A stretch of 64,000 bases of DNA from Arthrobacter sp. CAU 1506 (lineage in GTDB: Bacteria > Actinomycetota > Actinomycetes > Actinomycetales > Micrococcaceae): contig NZ_SUKC01000003.1 of the NCBI RefSeq assembly GCF_005047635.1, forward strand, positions 124,001-188,000, given 5' to 3'. How positions within the stretch are numbered: position 1 is the first letter of the stretch; the number at the start of each line of letters is the position of its first letter. Below the pieces are notes generated by a model. The model made no database searches. It saw only the letters and a program-made list of their open reading frames with translations, and had not been told where the DNA came from. Below, piece by piece: positions 37,075 through 44,563 of this stretch. Made by a program: the position numbers and the translations under genes.

Positions 37075-38751
37075 ATGCACGCGCCCCGCACCATCGCCGA
37101 ACTAGTCGGCCAGACTTTGGCCGGGCTCGGCGCCGGACGCGCCTTCGGTGTGGTGGGCAGCGGAAATTTCGCGGTCACGAATGCGCTGAAGGCCGCCGGC
37201 GTGCCCTTCACTGCCAGCCGGCATGAAGGCGGAGCGGCCACCATGGCGGATGCGTACGCCAGGATGTCCGGCCGGCTCGGCGTCGTTTCCGTGCATCAGG
37301 GCTGCGGGCTGACCAACGCCGCTACCGGGATCGGCGAGGCGGCCAAGTCCCGGACGCCCATGCTGGTGTTGGCCGCCGAGACCGCGGGCTCAGCGGTCCG
37401 GTCCAATTTCGCGATGGACCAGCCGGGCTTCGCCCGCAGCGTGGGCGCAGTATCCGAGCGGGTGCATTCCGCGGCCAGTGCAGTTGCTGACACGGTCCGG
37501 GCCTACCGCACGGCGATGAATGAACGCCGCACCGTGGTGCTCAACCTGCCGCTGGACGTGCAGGCCCAGCCGGCCCCCGAAGGGACGGAGAACGGCCCCG
37601 CCGCCACGGTCTCCGCACCGTTGCCGGTCAGGCCGGCGGACTCCGCCGCTGAAGCGCTCGCTGACCTGATCGCCGCCGCGGATCGTCCGGTCTTCGTGGC
37701 CGGCCGCGGGGCGCGCGATGCCGGCGACCAGCTGCGCGCCTTGGCCGCCCAGGCCGGCGCGCTCTTGGCCACGTCGGCGGTGGCCAAGGGCCTGTTCAAC
37801 GGCGAGCCGTTCTCGTTGGGCATTTCCGGCGGCTTCTCTTCGCCGGTGGCCGCGGAGCTGATCTCGGATGCGGACCTGATTGTCGGATTCGGCTGCACGC
37901 TGAACATGTGGACCATGCGCCAGGGCGCCTTGATCGGTCCCGGGGCCAAGGTGGCGCAGGTGGACGTGGAGGACTCCGCACTCGGCGCCAACCGGCCGGT
38001 GGATCTCGGCGTGCTGGGCGACAGCGGACAGACGGCCGGGGCGGTGCTGGACATCCTGCGCGGACGGGGCCCCGCCGCCACCAAGTACCGGACCGGACCG
38101 GTCCGGGACCGCATCAGCACCGGCGTCCGGTGGCAGGATGTCCCGGTCGAGGACCTGTCGACCGGGGACCGGATCGATCCGCGGCTGTTGACCGGTCGGC
38201 TGGACCAACTGCTGCCGGCCGACCGGATAGTGTCCATCGACTCCGGCAACTTCATGGGCTACCCCAGCCAGTACCTGGACGTACCCGACGAGTTCGGATT
38301 CTGTTTCACCCAGGCTTTCCAGTCCATCGGCCTGGGCCTGGCCACCTCGATCGGCGCCGCGCTGGCCCGTCCGGACCGGCTGCCCGTCCTCGGCACCGGC
38401 GACGGCGGGTTCCTGATGTCGATTGCGGAGCTGGAGACCGCCGTCCGGCTCGGCCTTCCGCTGGTGGTCATCGTCTATAACGACGCCGCCTACAGTGCCG
38501 AGGTGCACCACTTCGGCAACAACGACGGCGGTGCTCCCGTCGACCTGTCAACGGTCACCTTCCCCGACACCGACATCGCCGCGATGGCCCGCGGCTTCGG
38601 CGCCGACGGCATCACCGTGCGGACCCTCGACGACCTCGCCGGTGTTTCCGGCTGGCTGGCGTCATCGCCCACCCGCCCCTTGGTCATTGACGCCAAGATC
38701 GCCTCCGACGGCGGCTCCTGGTGGCTGGCCGAAGCGTTCAAGGGGCACTGA
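37075..38751 (+). CDS. Thiamine-diphosphate-dependent enzyme (acetolactate synthase/benzoylformate decarboxylase-like)
   Basis: 558 residues with the three-domain layout of the family. The cofactor-activating Glu is in RHEGGAATMADAYAR (near residue 48), and the ThDP-binding motif GDGGFLM with a later YND is near residues 443-473. The central domain contains VFVAGRGARDAG. It is not a biosynthetic acetolactate synthase (no partner subunit, no ilv genes); a 2-keto-acid decarboxylase or carboligase is likely. AAAGAGAG precedes the ATG. It lies 85 bases after the cyclase gene on the same strand, so the two are probably an operon. Confidence 0.82.
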   Translation: MHAPRTIAELVGQTLAGLGAGRAFGVVGSGNFAVTNALKAAGVPFTASRHEGGAATMADAYARMSGRLGVVSVHQGCGLTNAATGIGEAAKSRTPMLVLAAETAGSAVRSNFAMDQPGFARSVGAVSERVHSAASAVADTVRAYRTAMNERRTVVLNLPLDVQAQPAPEGTENGPAATVSAPLPVRPADSAAEALADLIAAADRPVFVAGRGARDAGDQLRALAAQAGALLATSAVAKGLFNGEPFSLGISGGFSSPVAAELISDADLIVGFGCTLNMWTMRQGALIGPGAKVAQVDVEDSALGANRPVDLGVLGDSGQTAGAVLDILRGRGPAATKYRTGPVRDRISTGVRWQDVPVEDLSTGDRIDPRLLTGRLDQLLPADRIVSIDSGNFMGYPSQYLDVPDEFGFCFTQAFQSIGLGLATSIGAALARPDRLPVLGTGDGGFLMSIAELETAVRLGLPLVVIVYNDAAYSAEVHHFGNNDGGAPVDLSTVTFPDTDIAAMARGFGADGITVRTLDDLAGVSGWLASSPTRPLVIDAKIASDGGSWWLAEAFKGH

Positions 38752-38766
38752 GGGGAGCCGGTGGGT

Positions 38767-38816
38767 CTGGAGCGTCTGCTCCGGCGGCGTTCCAGCCGCT
38801 AGAGCAGACGCTCCAG
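38767..38816 (+). terminator. Nested 15-bp hairpin after ThDP enzyme gene
   Basis: Perfect 15-base arms, CTGGAGCGTCTGCTC and GAGCAGACGCTCCAG, enclose 20 bases that can form a second GCGGC/GCCGC stem. It starts 15 bases after the stop codon. It works in both orientations and has no T-run. Terminator is the simplest reading. Confidence 0.7.
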
Positions 38817-38886
38817 CTATCCATTGCGCCGGCCGCAACCAGTGGGCCAGACTGGCCGGATAATGCCTTCCGCTTCAGGAGAGATC

Positions 38887-39082
38887 ATGCAGGCGTTAAC
38901 TCTCACCCTCGGAGAAGAGGGGTCCTTGCGGCCGCGAGATTTCCGAGCCGACCCCGGACCAGGGTCCGGTGCTGGTCGAATGCACCGGCCTGGCGGCTGC
39001 AGTGCTGGCGGCCCTCAACTGCACCGCGCTGGCCAGCAGCACCAGGGATAAGACTCAACACGGCCGGGCGGCGGGCTCGTAG
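38887..39082 (+). pseudogene. Relic of a zinc-dependent dehydrogenase (glucose-dehydrogenase-like)
   Basis: The ATG at 38887 opens MQALTLTLGEEGSLRPRDF, which looks like the N-terminus of a glucose-1-dehydrogenase-type MDR enzyme. About 30 codons on, the similarity jumps to another frame, where LVECTGLAAAVLAALN resembles the mid-protein segment after the Rossmann fold. A stop follows at 39080. This fits an internal deletion of several hundred bases plus a frameshift. The assignment rests on two short segments. Confidence 0.4.
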
Positions 39083-39096
39083 AACTTGCAGATAGG

Positions 39097-39129
39097 GCAC
39101 CGCCAGACCTCGCACGAAAGGGGCGGTGC
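39097..39129. repeat. Inverted repeat upstream of lysX
   Basis: GCACCGCC and GGCGGTGC, eight-base perfect arms with a 17-base loop, end about 73 bases before the lysX start. Could be a leader hairpin or operator. Confidence 0.4.
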
Positions 39130-39202
39130 GGGCCATCTTAGACCGCCGGTTGGACGCCAAAAAAGGACTGAAACCACGGCTGAGGAACAGGACGGGAGGC
39201 GG

Positions 39203-42200
39203 ATGAGTCTGGCACGGTCTCGCGGCAGCCGTACTCAGCGGACAGGCCGGCGCCGCCCGGATCCTGCACTCGCCAGCCCGGCCCAGGAGCACTGGGCTCG
39301 CATGCTGACCTGGCTGTACGCCTCCGCCACCGCCGTCGCGGCGGTGCTGTGGTTGGCCCGGCTGGCTGGCCGGGGCACCCAGGTGCCGGTGGTGGTATTC
39401 GGTGCCCTGAACGTTCCGCTGACCCCGTCGCTGGTCTCTGTAGTGGTGCTGGCCCTGGTCACCGGCGCGCTGCTGCGCCGGCTGCGAGTGGCCATCTGGC
39501 TACTGGCCGTCTTCGCCGTCCTCGGCCTGCTCGCCTCGGTGGCGGTTCTCGCGGAATGGTGGGAGCCATTTCCCATTAGGGGGCCGGAGGCCGAACAGGG
39601 CTGGGGCACTGTGCTGGAAGTCACCGGGATCCTCGTCTCGTTGGCCACCTTGTGGCTGGTCTGGTGGGTGCGCCCTGCCTTCCCGGCCCGCACCCGTGCC
39701 GGCGCCGTGCGGGCCGCAATCCTGACCCTGGCCGCGGGGATAGTGCTCTCCGCTGGCCTGACGCATTTGCTGCTGCTGGCCAGCACGAAGACCGCCGTCG
39801 ATGACTGGCCCGTGCTCGGTTCGGCATTGCTGCGCGCCGTCGGGCTCCGCGGCGAGTCGCTATACTACCACCGGCACGTTCCGCCGGGCATCCCTTTGAT
39901 AGCTTCCTTCCTGCTCGCGGCGACCATCATCCTCACCGTCTTTGTGTTCCTCCGATCCGGCCGGCGCCCGGGGGCGTGGTCGGGGGAGCAGGAGCTGGCT
40001 CTGCGCGGCCTGCTGGCCGACCACGGCGGACACGACTCGCTGGGATACTTCGCCACCCGACGCGACAAGGAGGCCCTGTTCGCCCCAGACCGGCGTGCTG
40101 CCGTCACCTATCGGGTGATCGGTTCGGTGTGCCTGGCGGCGGATGACCCTGTCGGCGACCCAGTAGCGTGGAATGCAGCCGCGCGCGCGTGGACGCAGCA
40201 CGCCCGCCGCTATGGCTGGACGCCAGGGGTGGTCGGGGCCTCTGAAGCGGGCGCCCGCGCCTACGCCGCGGCCGGACTCGGCGTCCTGGTTCTGGGTGAC
40301 GAGGCGGTACTTTACCCGGACCGGTTCTCGCTCTCAAGTCGGTCTATGGCTGCCGTCAACCGGGAAGTGCGGCGTGCTCGCAGGGCAGGGCTAACGGTGC
40401 GGGTACGGCGGCACGCTGAGTTGCCGCCCGCCGAATTGGCAGCCCTGGGCGAACTGGCCGACAAATGGCGCGGAGGCGAACCGGACCGCGGCTTTTCGAT
40501 GGCCCTGAGCCGGTGGGGGGACCCTGCCGACGCCCAATGCGTGGTGGTCACCGCCCACTCAGAGGAGGATGCCGTCGTCGGCCTGCTCTCGTTCGTCCCT
40601 TGGGGCCGTCGCGGGGTGTCTTTGGATGTCATGCGCCGGGCCCCGTCATCGCCCAGCGGCACCACCGAATTGATGGTCGCTTCCCTCATGGACCAGGCCC
40701 AACGGCTGGGCATACACGAGGTGTCCCTGAACTTCGCCATGTTTCGTCGACTTTTCGCCGATGTTGAGCGGCTTGGCGCCGGTGCAGTAACCCGCCTGAA
40801 CACATCGGTTCTCGGTTTCTTCGAGCGTTTCTTTCAGTTGGAGCGCCTCTACCGCTCCAACGCCAAGTACCAGCCCGAGTGGGTGCCACGCTACTTCTGC
40901 TTCGACGGTCTACTGACCCTGCCGCGGGTGGCTGTAGCCGCCGGGCAGGCTGAAGGTTTCCTGCCATTCCTGCTGCGCCGACACGGCCCGGAGCGCCGCT
41001 TGGACGAGGCACAAGTGGAGCGGATCCGGCAATTGGCGGTCGCCCCACCGCAGCCGACGGCGCCACCTCGGCCGTCGTCCGTTCAGGCCCGGCACCGGCT
41101 CCGGCACAGAAGCGTGCTACTTGAGGCGGGGCTGGACCCGTCCCCGGTCGGAATGCCGGTGCCGGCCTCGGTGGCAGAATTTGAGTTCGCTGTGACGGGT
41201 CCAGGTTCCGATTCCGGGCCGGTGCGGCTTGCCGGCCGGATCCGCGCCCTGCGCCATCACGGGGGAGTGCTCTTCGCCGACCTGGTCGACGGCGGACACA
41301 CGGTGCAGGCCATCCTGGAGCGCCACGCGCTCGGCACGGACCTCTTTCGCCTGCTTGACCAGACACTGGACACCGGTGACCTGGTGGTCGTCACGGCACT
41401 GCCCGGCCATTCGCGGACCGGCACCCCCTCCCTGCTGGTCCAAGACCTCGTGCTGGCCGCGAAGGCCCTGCATCCTGTGCCCTACCCTCGCTTCGGCGAT
41501 CCTGTCCGCCGAGTGCCGCAGCGCTCGTCAGACCTCCTTGCCCGACCTGCGGCGATGTCGCTGCTCCGTGAGCGCTCGCAGATCGTGTCGGCCCTGCGTG
41601 GGGTGCTCGAGCAGGAAGGCTACCGCGAGGTGGAGACACCCATCCTCAACACCATGCACGGCGGAGCCAACGCCCGGCCCTTCCGCACCCACAGCAAGGC
41701 CTATGGGCTGGAAATGACCCTGAGGGTTGCCCCCGAGCTGCAACTGAAGCGCCTACTGGTGGCTGGGGCCGGACCCATCTTCGAAATCGGACGCAACTTC
41801 CGAAACGAGGGGGCCGACTCGACTCACAACCCGGAGTTCACCTCCCTGGAGGCCTACCGGCCGTTCGCGGACTACAAGGAGATGAAGGAACTGGCCGAAC
41901 GGCTGATCAAAGCGGCCGCTGTCCGGGTCCATGGGGTGCCGCACGTGGTGCTGCGCGACAGATCCGCGCCGGTCGATGTCTCTGCCCGGTGGCCGATGGT
42001 TCCCGTCACGGACGCGGTCTCGGCCGCCGTCGGGCAGCGGGTCTCCGTGCAGACCGACATCGCCGAACTGCTCCGACTGGCGCAGGTCCACGGCGTAGCG
42101 GCCGGTCCGGACAGGCGGCCCGGTGCCGTGCTGGAAGCTCTCTACGGCAAGCTGGTAGAACCTGCCACCGTCCTGCCCAGCTTCTATTGCGACTTCCCGG

Positions 42201-42538
42201 TGGAAACCTCGCCGCTGGCAGCCCCGCATCGCAGCAGCCCAGGGCTGACGGAACGCTGGGACTTGGTCATCAACGGGATGGAACTCGGCACCGGCTACTC
42301 CGAATTGACGGATCCGTTGGAGCAGCGGCGCCGTCTGGCGGAACAATCGCTGAAGGCAGCGGCCGGAGACATGGAGGCCATGGACGTCGACGAAGATTTC
42401 CTCTACGCCCTCGAAACCGGTATGCCCCCGGCCGGCGGGATGGGTTTGGGCGTAGACCGGTTGGCCATGCTGCTGACCGGGACGGACATCCGCGACGTGC
42501 TGAGCTTTCCTTTCGTCCGACCCTCCGCGACCACCTGA
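39203..42538 (+). CDS. lysX: Bifunctional lysylphosphatidylglycerol synthetase/lysyl-tRNA synthetase
   Basis: 1111 residues, the usual LysX size. An N-terminal membrane part (about residues 30-270, roughly six spans) is followed by a DUF2156/MprF catalytic domain (about 290-600), an OB-fold tRNA-binding domain (about 695-790) and a class II lysyl-tRNA synthetase core (about 810-1108) with NTMHGGANARPF, motif 2 FRNEGADSTHNPEF and motif 3 GMGLGVDRLAMLL. It charges tRNA-Lys and transfers lysine to phosphatidylglycerol, lowering surface negative charge and giving resistance to cationic peptides. GGGAGG lies just before the ATG at 39203. Confidence 0.93.
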   Translation: MSLARSRGSRTQRTGRRRPDPALASPAQEHWARMLTWLYASATAVAAVLWLARLAGRGTQVPVVVFGALNVPLTPSLVSVVVLALVTGALLRRLRVAIWLLAVFAVLGLLASVAVLAEWWEPFPIRGPEAEQGWGTVLEVTGILVSLATLWLVWWVRPAFPARTRAGAVRAAILTLAAGIVLSAGLTHLLLLASTKTAVDDWPVLGSALLRAVGLRGESLYYHRHVPPGIPLIASFLLAATIILTVFVFLRSGRRPGAWSGEQELALRGLLADHGGHDSLGYFATRRDKEALFAPDRRAAVTYRVIGSVCLAADDPVGDPVAWNAAARAWTQHARRYGWTPGVVGASEAGARAYAAAGLGVLVLGDEAVLYPDRFSLSSRSMAAVNREVRRARRAGLTVRVRRHAELPPAELAALGELADKWRGGEPDRGFSMALSRWGDPADAQCVVVTAHSEEDAVVGLLSFVPWGRRGVSLDVMRRAPSSPSGTTELMVASLMDQAQRLGIHEVSLNFAMFRRLFADVERLGAGAVTRLNTSVLGFFERFFQLERLYRSNAKYQPEWVPRYFCFDGLLTLPRVAVAAGQAEGFLPFLLRRHGPERRLDEAQVERIRQLAVAPPQPTAPPRPSSVQARHRLRHRSVLLEAGLDPSPVGMPVPASVAEFEFAVTGPGSDSGPVRLAGRIRALRHHGGVLFADLVDGGHTVQAILERHALGTDLFRLLDQTLDTGDLVVVTALPGHSRTGTPSLLVQDLVLAAKALHPVPYPRFGDPVRRVPQRSSDLLARPAAMSLLRERSQIVSALRGVLEQEGYREVETPILNTMHGGANARPFRTHSKAYGLEMTLRVAPELQLKRLLVAGAGPIFEIGRNFRNEGADSTHNPEFTSLEAYRPFADYKEMKELAERLIKAAAVRVHGVPHVVLRDRSAPVDVSARWPMVPVTDAVSAAVGQRVSVQTDIAELLRLAQVHGVAAGPDRRPGAVLEALYGKLVEPATVLPSFYCDFPVETSPLAAPHRSSPGLTERWDLVINGMELGTGYSELTDPLEQRRRLAEQSLKAAAGDMEAMDVDEDFLYALETGMPPAGGMGLGVDRLAMLLTGTDIRDVLSFPFVRPSATT

Positions 42539-42629
42539 GGCAACTAGCGACGCAGGAATTTCTCTTTGAACGCGAGCCTCGTCGGAGCCCTTATCCTTGC
42601 CGTTTATCGGGCGTATCGTCTGTAAGACC

Positions 42630-43274
42630 ATGACTGAACGCCAGCCCTACGAGCTTGTCAGGCGGTACGCAGACTTCGAGTTGCGGCGATACCCGGCACA
42701 TACAGTGGCAGAAATGGAAGTTGCTGCGTCCTTTGATCGCGCGGGGAATGCCGCCTTCCGCCACCTTTTCAACTACATCAGCGGCAAAAACACGGCCCGG
42801 GAGTCCCTGGCGATGACCGCTCCTGTTATCCAGAGCGGTGAGGAGCCCCGGAAGCTTCCATCCCAAAAAGTGCAGATGACAGCGCCCGTACTGCAGAGCG
42901 GCCCGTTAGGCGGCGACTCCATCGGCAGCGGCGAAACAGGGGTGTCGCAGTACACGGTGGCCTTCGTGCTCCCAGCCGGAATGACTGCAGACACGGCCCC
43001 CGTTCCGGTTGACCCGAGGATCAGGATCCGGACCGTGGCTGGCTCCACCGCAGCCGTACTTGGCTTTTCCGGCGGCGGGTCCAGGGCTGCCTTCGCCAAG
43101 CGCAACCGTGAACTTCAGGAAGCCATCGCCGGGGCAGGTATGAAGGCCTCGGGTCCGCCTCGGTTTGCCCGGTTCGATCCGCCGTTTAAGCCCTGGTTTC
43201 TTCGCCATAATGAGGTGGTCCAGGACGTGAGCCAGAGCCCGAATCCGGGACCCGAAGCGAACGTCAGGCCGTGA
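42630..43274 (+). CDS. SOUL-family heme-binding protein
   Basis: 214 residues. YELVRRYADFELRRYPAHTVAEM at the start, then FNYISGKN and two AMTAPV/QMTAPV segments are hallmarks of the SOUL/HBP family. The C-terminal PPFKPWFLRHNEV is also typical. No signal peptide is seen, so it is probably cytoplasmic. Bacterial function is unclear. The gene overlaps the convergent Rieske gene by 11 bases at their 3' ends. Confidence 0.9.
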   Translation: MTERQPYELVRRYADFELRRYPAHTVAEMEVAASFDRAGNAAFRHLFNYISGKNTARESLAMTAPVIQSGEEPRKLPSQKVQMTAPVLQSGPLGGDSIGSGETGVSQYTVAFVLPAGMTADTAPVPVDPRIRIRTVAGSTAAVLGFSGGGSRAAFAKRNRELQEAIAGAGMKASGPPRFARFDPPFKPWFLRHNEVVQDVSQSPNPGPEANVRP

Positions 43275-43704
43275 CGGTGATCCAGTCGCCGTCGATGGCA
43301 GCCGCGTAACGGGGGAGCGGCGCCGGTGCCGGACCACCCGTCACCGTGCCGTCCTCGAGCGCGAAGGTGGAGTTGTGGCACGGACAGGCGAACTCGCTGT
43401 CCGTGGCGGTCACGGCGCAGCCTTGGTGGGTGCACACCGCGCTGTAGGCAAGCACCGTAGTCTCATCAGGGCGGTAGACGAGGATCTTCTGCCCATTCGC
43501 TTCACCGCTGGCGCTGCCGCCGACCGGCACGTCGCTGAGCTTGCCGACGCGTACCGGCGTCCCATCGGTGGCGACGGGCGATGGGGCAGCGCCCTGCGCG
43601 CCGGTGAAGTCCTGGAACGGCGAGCACGCGGTGAGCGCGCCCACCGAACCGGCGGCAGTGGTGACAGTCAGGACGGCTCTGCGGGATGGCTGCGGGGAAG
43701 TCAT
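43264..43704 (-). CDS. Rieske [2Fe-2S] Tat-type lipoprotein, copy 1
   Basis: 146 residues. SRRAVLTVTTAAG is a twin-arginine leader and LTAC near residue 27 could be a lipobox, so the folded protein is probably exported by Tat and lipid-anchored. The cluster ligands are CTHQGC and CPCHNSTF. It lacks the quinol-oxidase context of cytochrome bc complexes, so it is a small electron-transfer protein of unknown partner. It is about half identical to the next gene, an obvious tandem duplicate. Confidence 0.88.
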   Translation of the reverse strand: MTSPQPSRRAVLTVTTAAGSVGALTACSPFQDFTGAQGAAPSPVATDGTPVRVGKLSDVPVGGSASGEANGQKILVYRPDETTVLAYSAVCTHQGCAVTATDSEFACPCHNSTFALEDGTVTGGPAPAPLPRYAAAIDGDWITVTA

Positions 43705-43777
43705 GTCGATTATTGTTCCGGATCTTCCTTGCATCTTTCTAACCGAACCGCGGGAGCCGGTGGAACAGGTGGCGGAT

Positions 43778-44239
43778 TCACAGCGTGACGGTGATCCAGT
43801 CGCCGTCGATGGCGGCGGTATAGCGCGGCAGCGGTTTCGGTGCCGGTCCGTCCAGCACCGTGCCGTCCTGGGCACTGTAGACAGAGCCGTGACAGGGGCA
43901 ATGGAACTCGGCACCCGCCGGCGCCACCGTGCAGCCCTGGTGCGTGCAGATGGCGCTGAAGGCTTCCACCGTCTCCTGATCCGGTCGGTAGACCAGCAGT
44001 TTCTGCCCGTTGGCCTCACCGCTCGAGCTGTCCCCGACTGCAACGTCCGCAAGCTTCAGGACCTGCACCGGTGTGCCGCTGGCGGCACTGGGCGCCGTGG
44101 ACCCTTGGCCGCCGCCGCCCGTCGCGGATTCGCCGCTGCCGCTTCCCGAGGGGGCACAGGCTGCCAGGACGCAGGCGGAACAGGCCGCCGCGGAAACCCC
44201 TAGGAGCGTGCGTCTGCTTGGACCGGCATCGAGACTCAT
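43778..44239 (-). CDS. Rieske [2Fe-2S] Tat-type lipoprotein, copy 2
   Basis: 153 residues. SRRTLLGVSAAAC is the twin-arginine leader and VLAAC the lipobox, followed by a Gly/Ser/Thr-rich tether. Ligands are CTHQGC and CPCHGSVY. LYRPDQETVEAFS and PLPRYTAAIDGDWITV are nearly the same as in copy 1. It lies 73 bases upstream of copy 1 on the same strand. The ATG at 44239 is used; the frame is open further upstream but without a leader-like sequence. Confidence 0.88.
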   Translation of the reverse strand: MSLDAGPSRRTLLGVSAAACSACVLAACAPSGSGSGESATGGGGQGSTAPSAASGTPVQVLKLADVAVGDSSSGEANGQKLLVYRPDQETVEAFSAICTHQGCTVAPAGAEFHCPCHGSVYSAQDGTVLDGPAPKPLPRYTAAIDGDWITVTL

Positions 44240-44563
44240 GGGCTGACCTTCCCCAACGGAGCTGGCGGAAACCTGATGACGGCGGGTGTTCCGGGAGATC
44301 AGGCTGTGCTGCTGAACAGGACAGTGTGTGAAGGTGCCTCGGCCCCCGGTGTACCCGCCGTCATTCATAGAGACGCCTGCATCGACCGGAAGGTTCACGT
44401 CAGGTACCTTCTGCCGGAAGGTACCGTTCGATCAAGCTCCGGGCGTGTAATTCTCCTGCAGTAGAAATCAAACGTCATGCTCTGAGAGTCAAGCCGAATG
44501 GCTCCGGTCACACATACTCTGATGCTCGACCGACCGAAACGATTCAACAACGAGGAGCAAGGC
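44240..44563. other. Divergent intergenic region, Rieske copy 2 / amidohydrolase
   Basis: 324 bases with promoters for two divergent genes. It carries a 23-base dyad and several GAAGGT-like half copies (near 44330, 44389 and 44417). No gene is supported. Confidence 0.55.
44403..44425. promoter_or_regulatory. 23-base dyad, candidate operator
   Basis: GGTACCTTC and GAAGGTACC form a perfect nine-base inverted repeat with a five-base spacer in the divergent promoter region, 139 bases before the amidohydrolase start. Confidence 0.5.

Larger units (their letters stand above)
38752..39202. other. Region between ThDP enzyme gene and lysX
   Basis: 451 bases holding, in order, a 50-base nested hairpin, a short relic of a zinc dehydrogenase gene and an 8-base inverted repeat. 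No intact gene is supported. The lysX promoter should lie in the right-hand part. Confidence 0.6.

Noticed and set aside
37075-38751. Annotation of the ThDP enzyme as biosynthetic acetolactate synthase (ilvB)
   Set aside because: No regulatory subunit or other branched-chain genes are adjacent, and the neighbour is a cyclase-family hydrolase.
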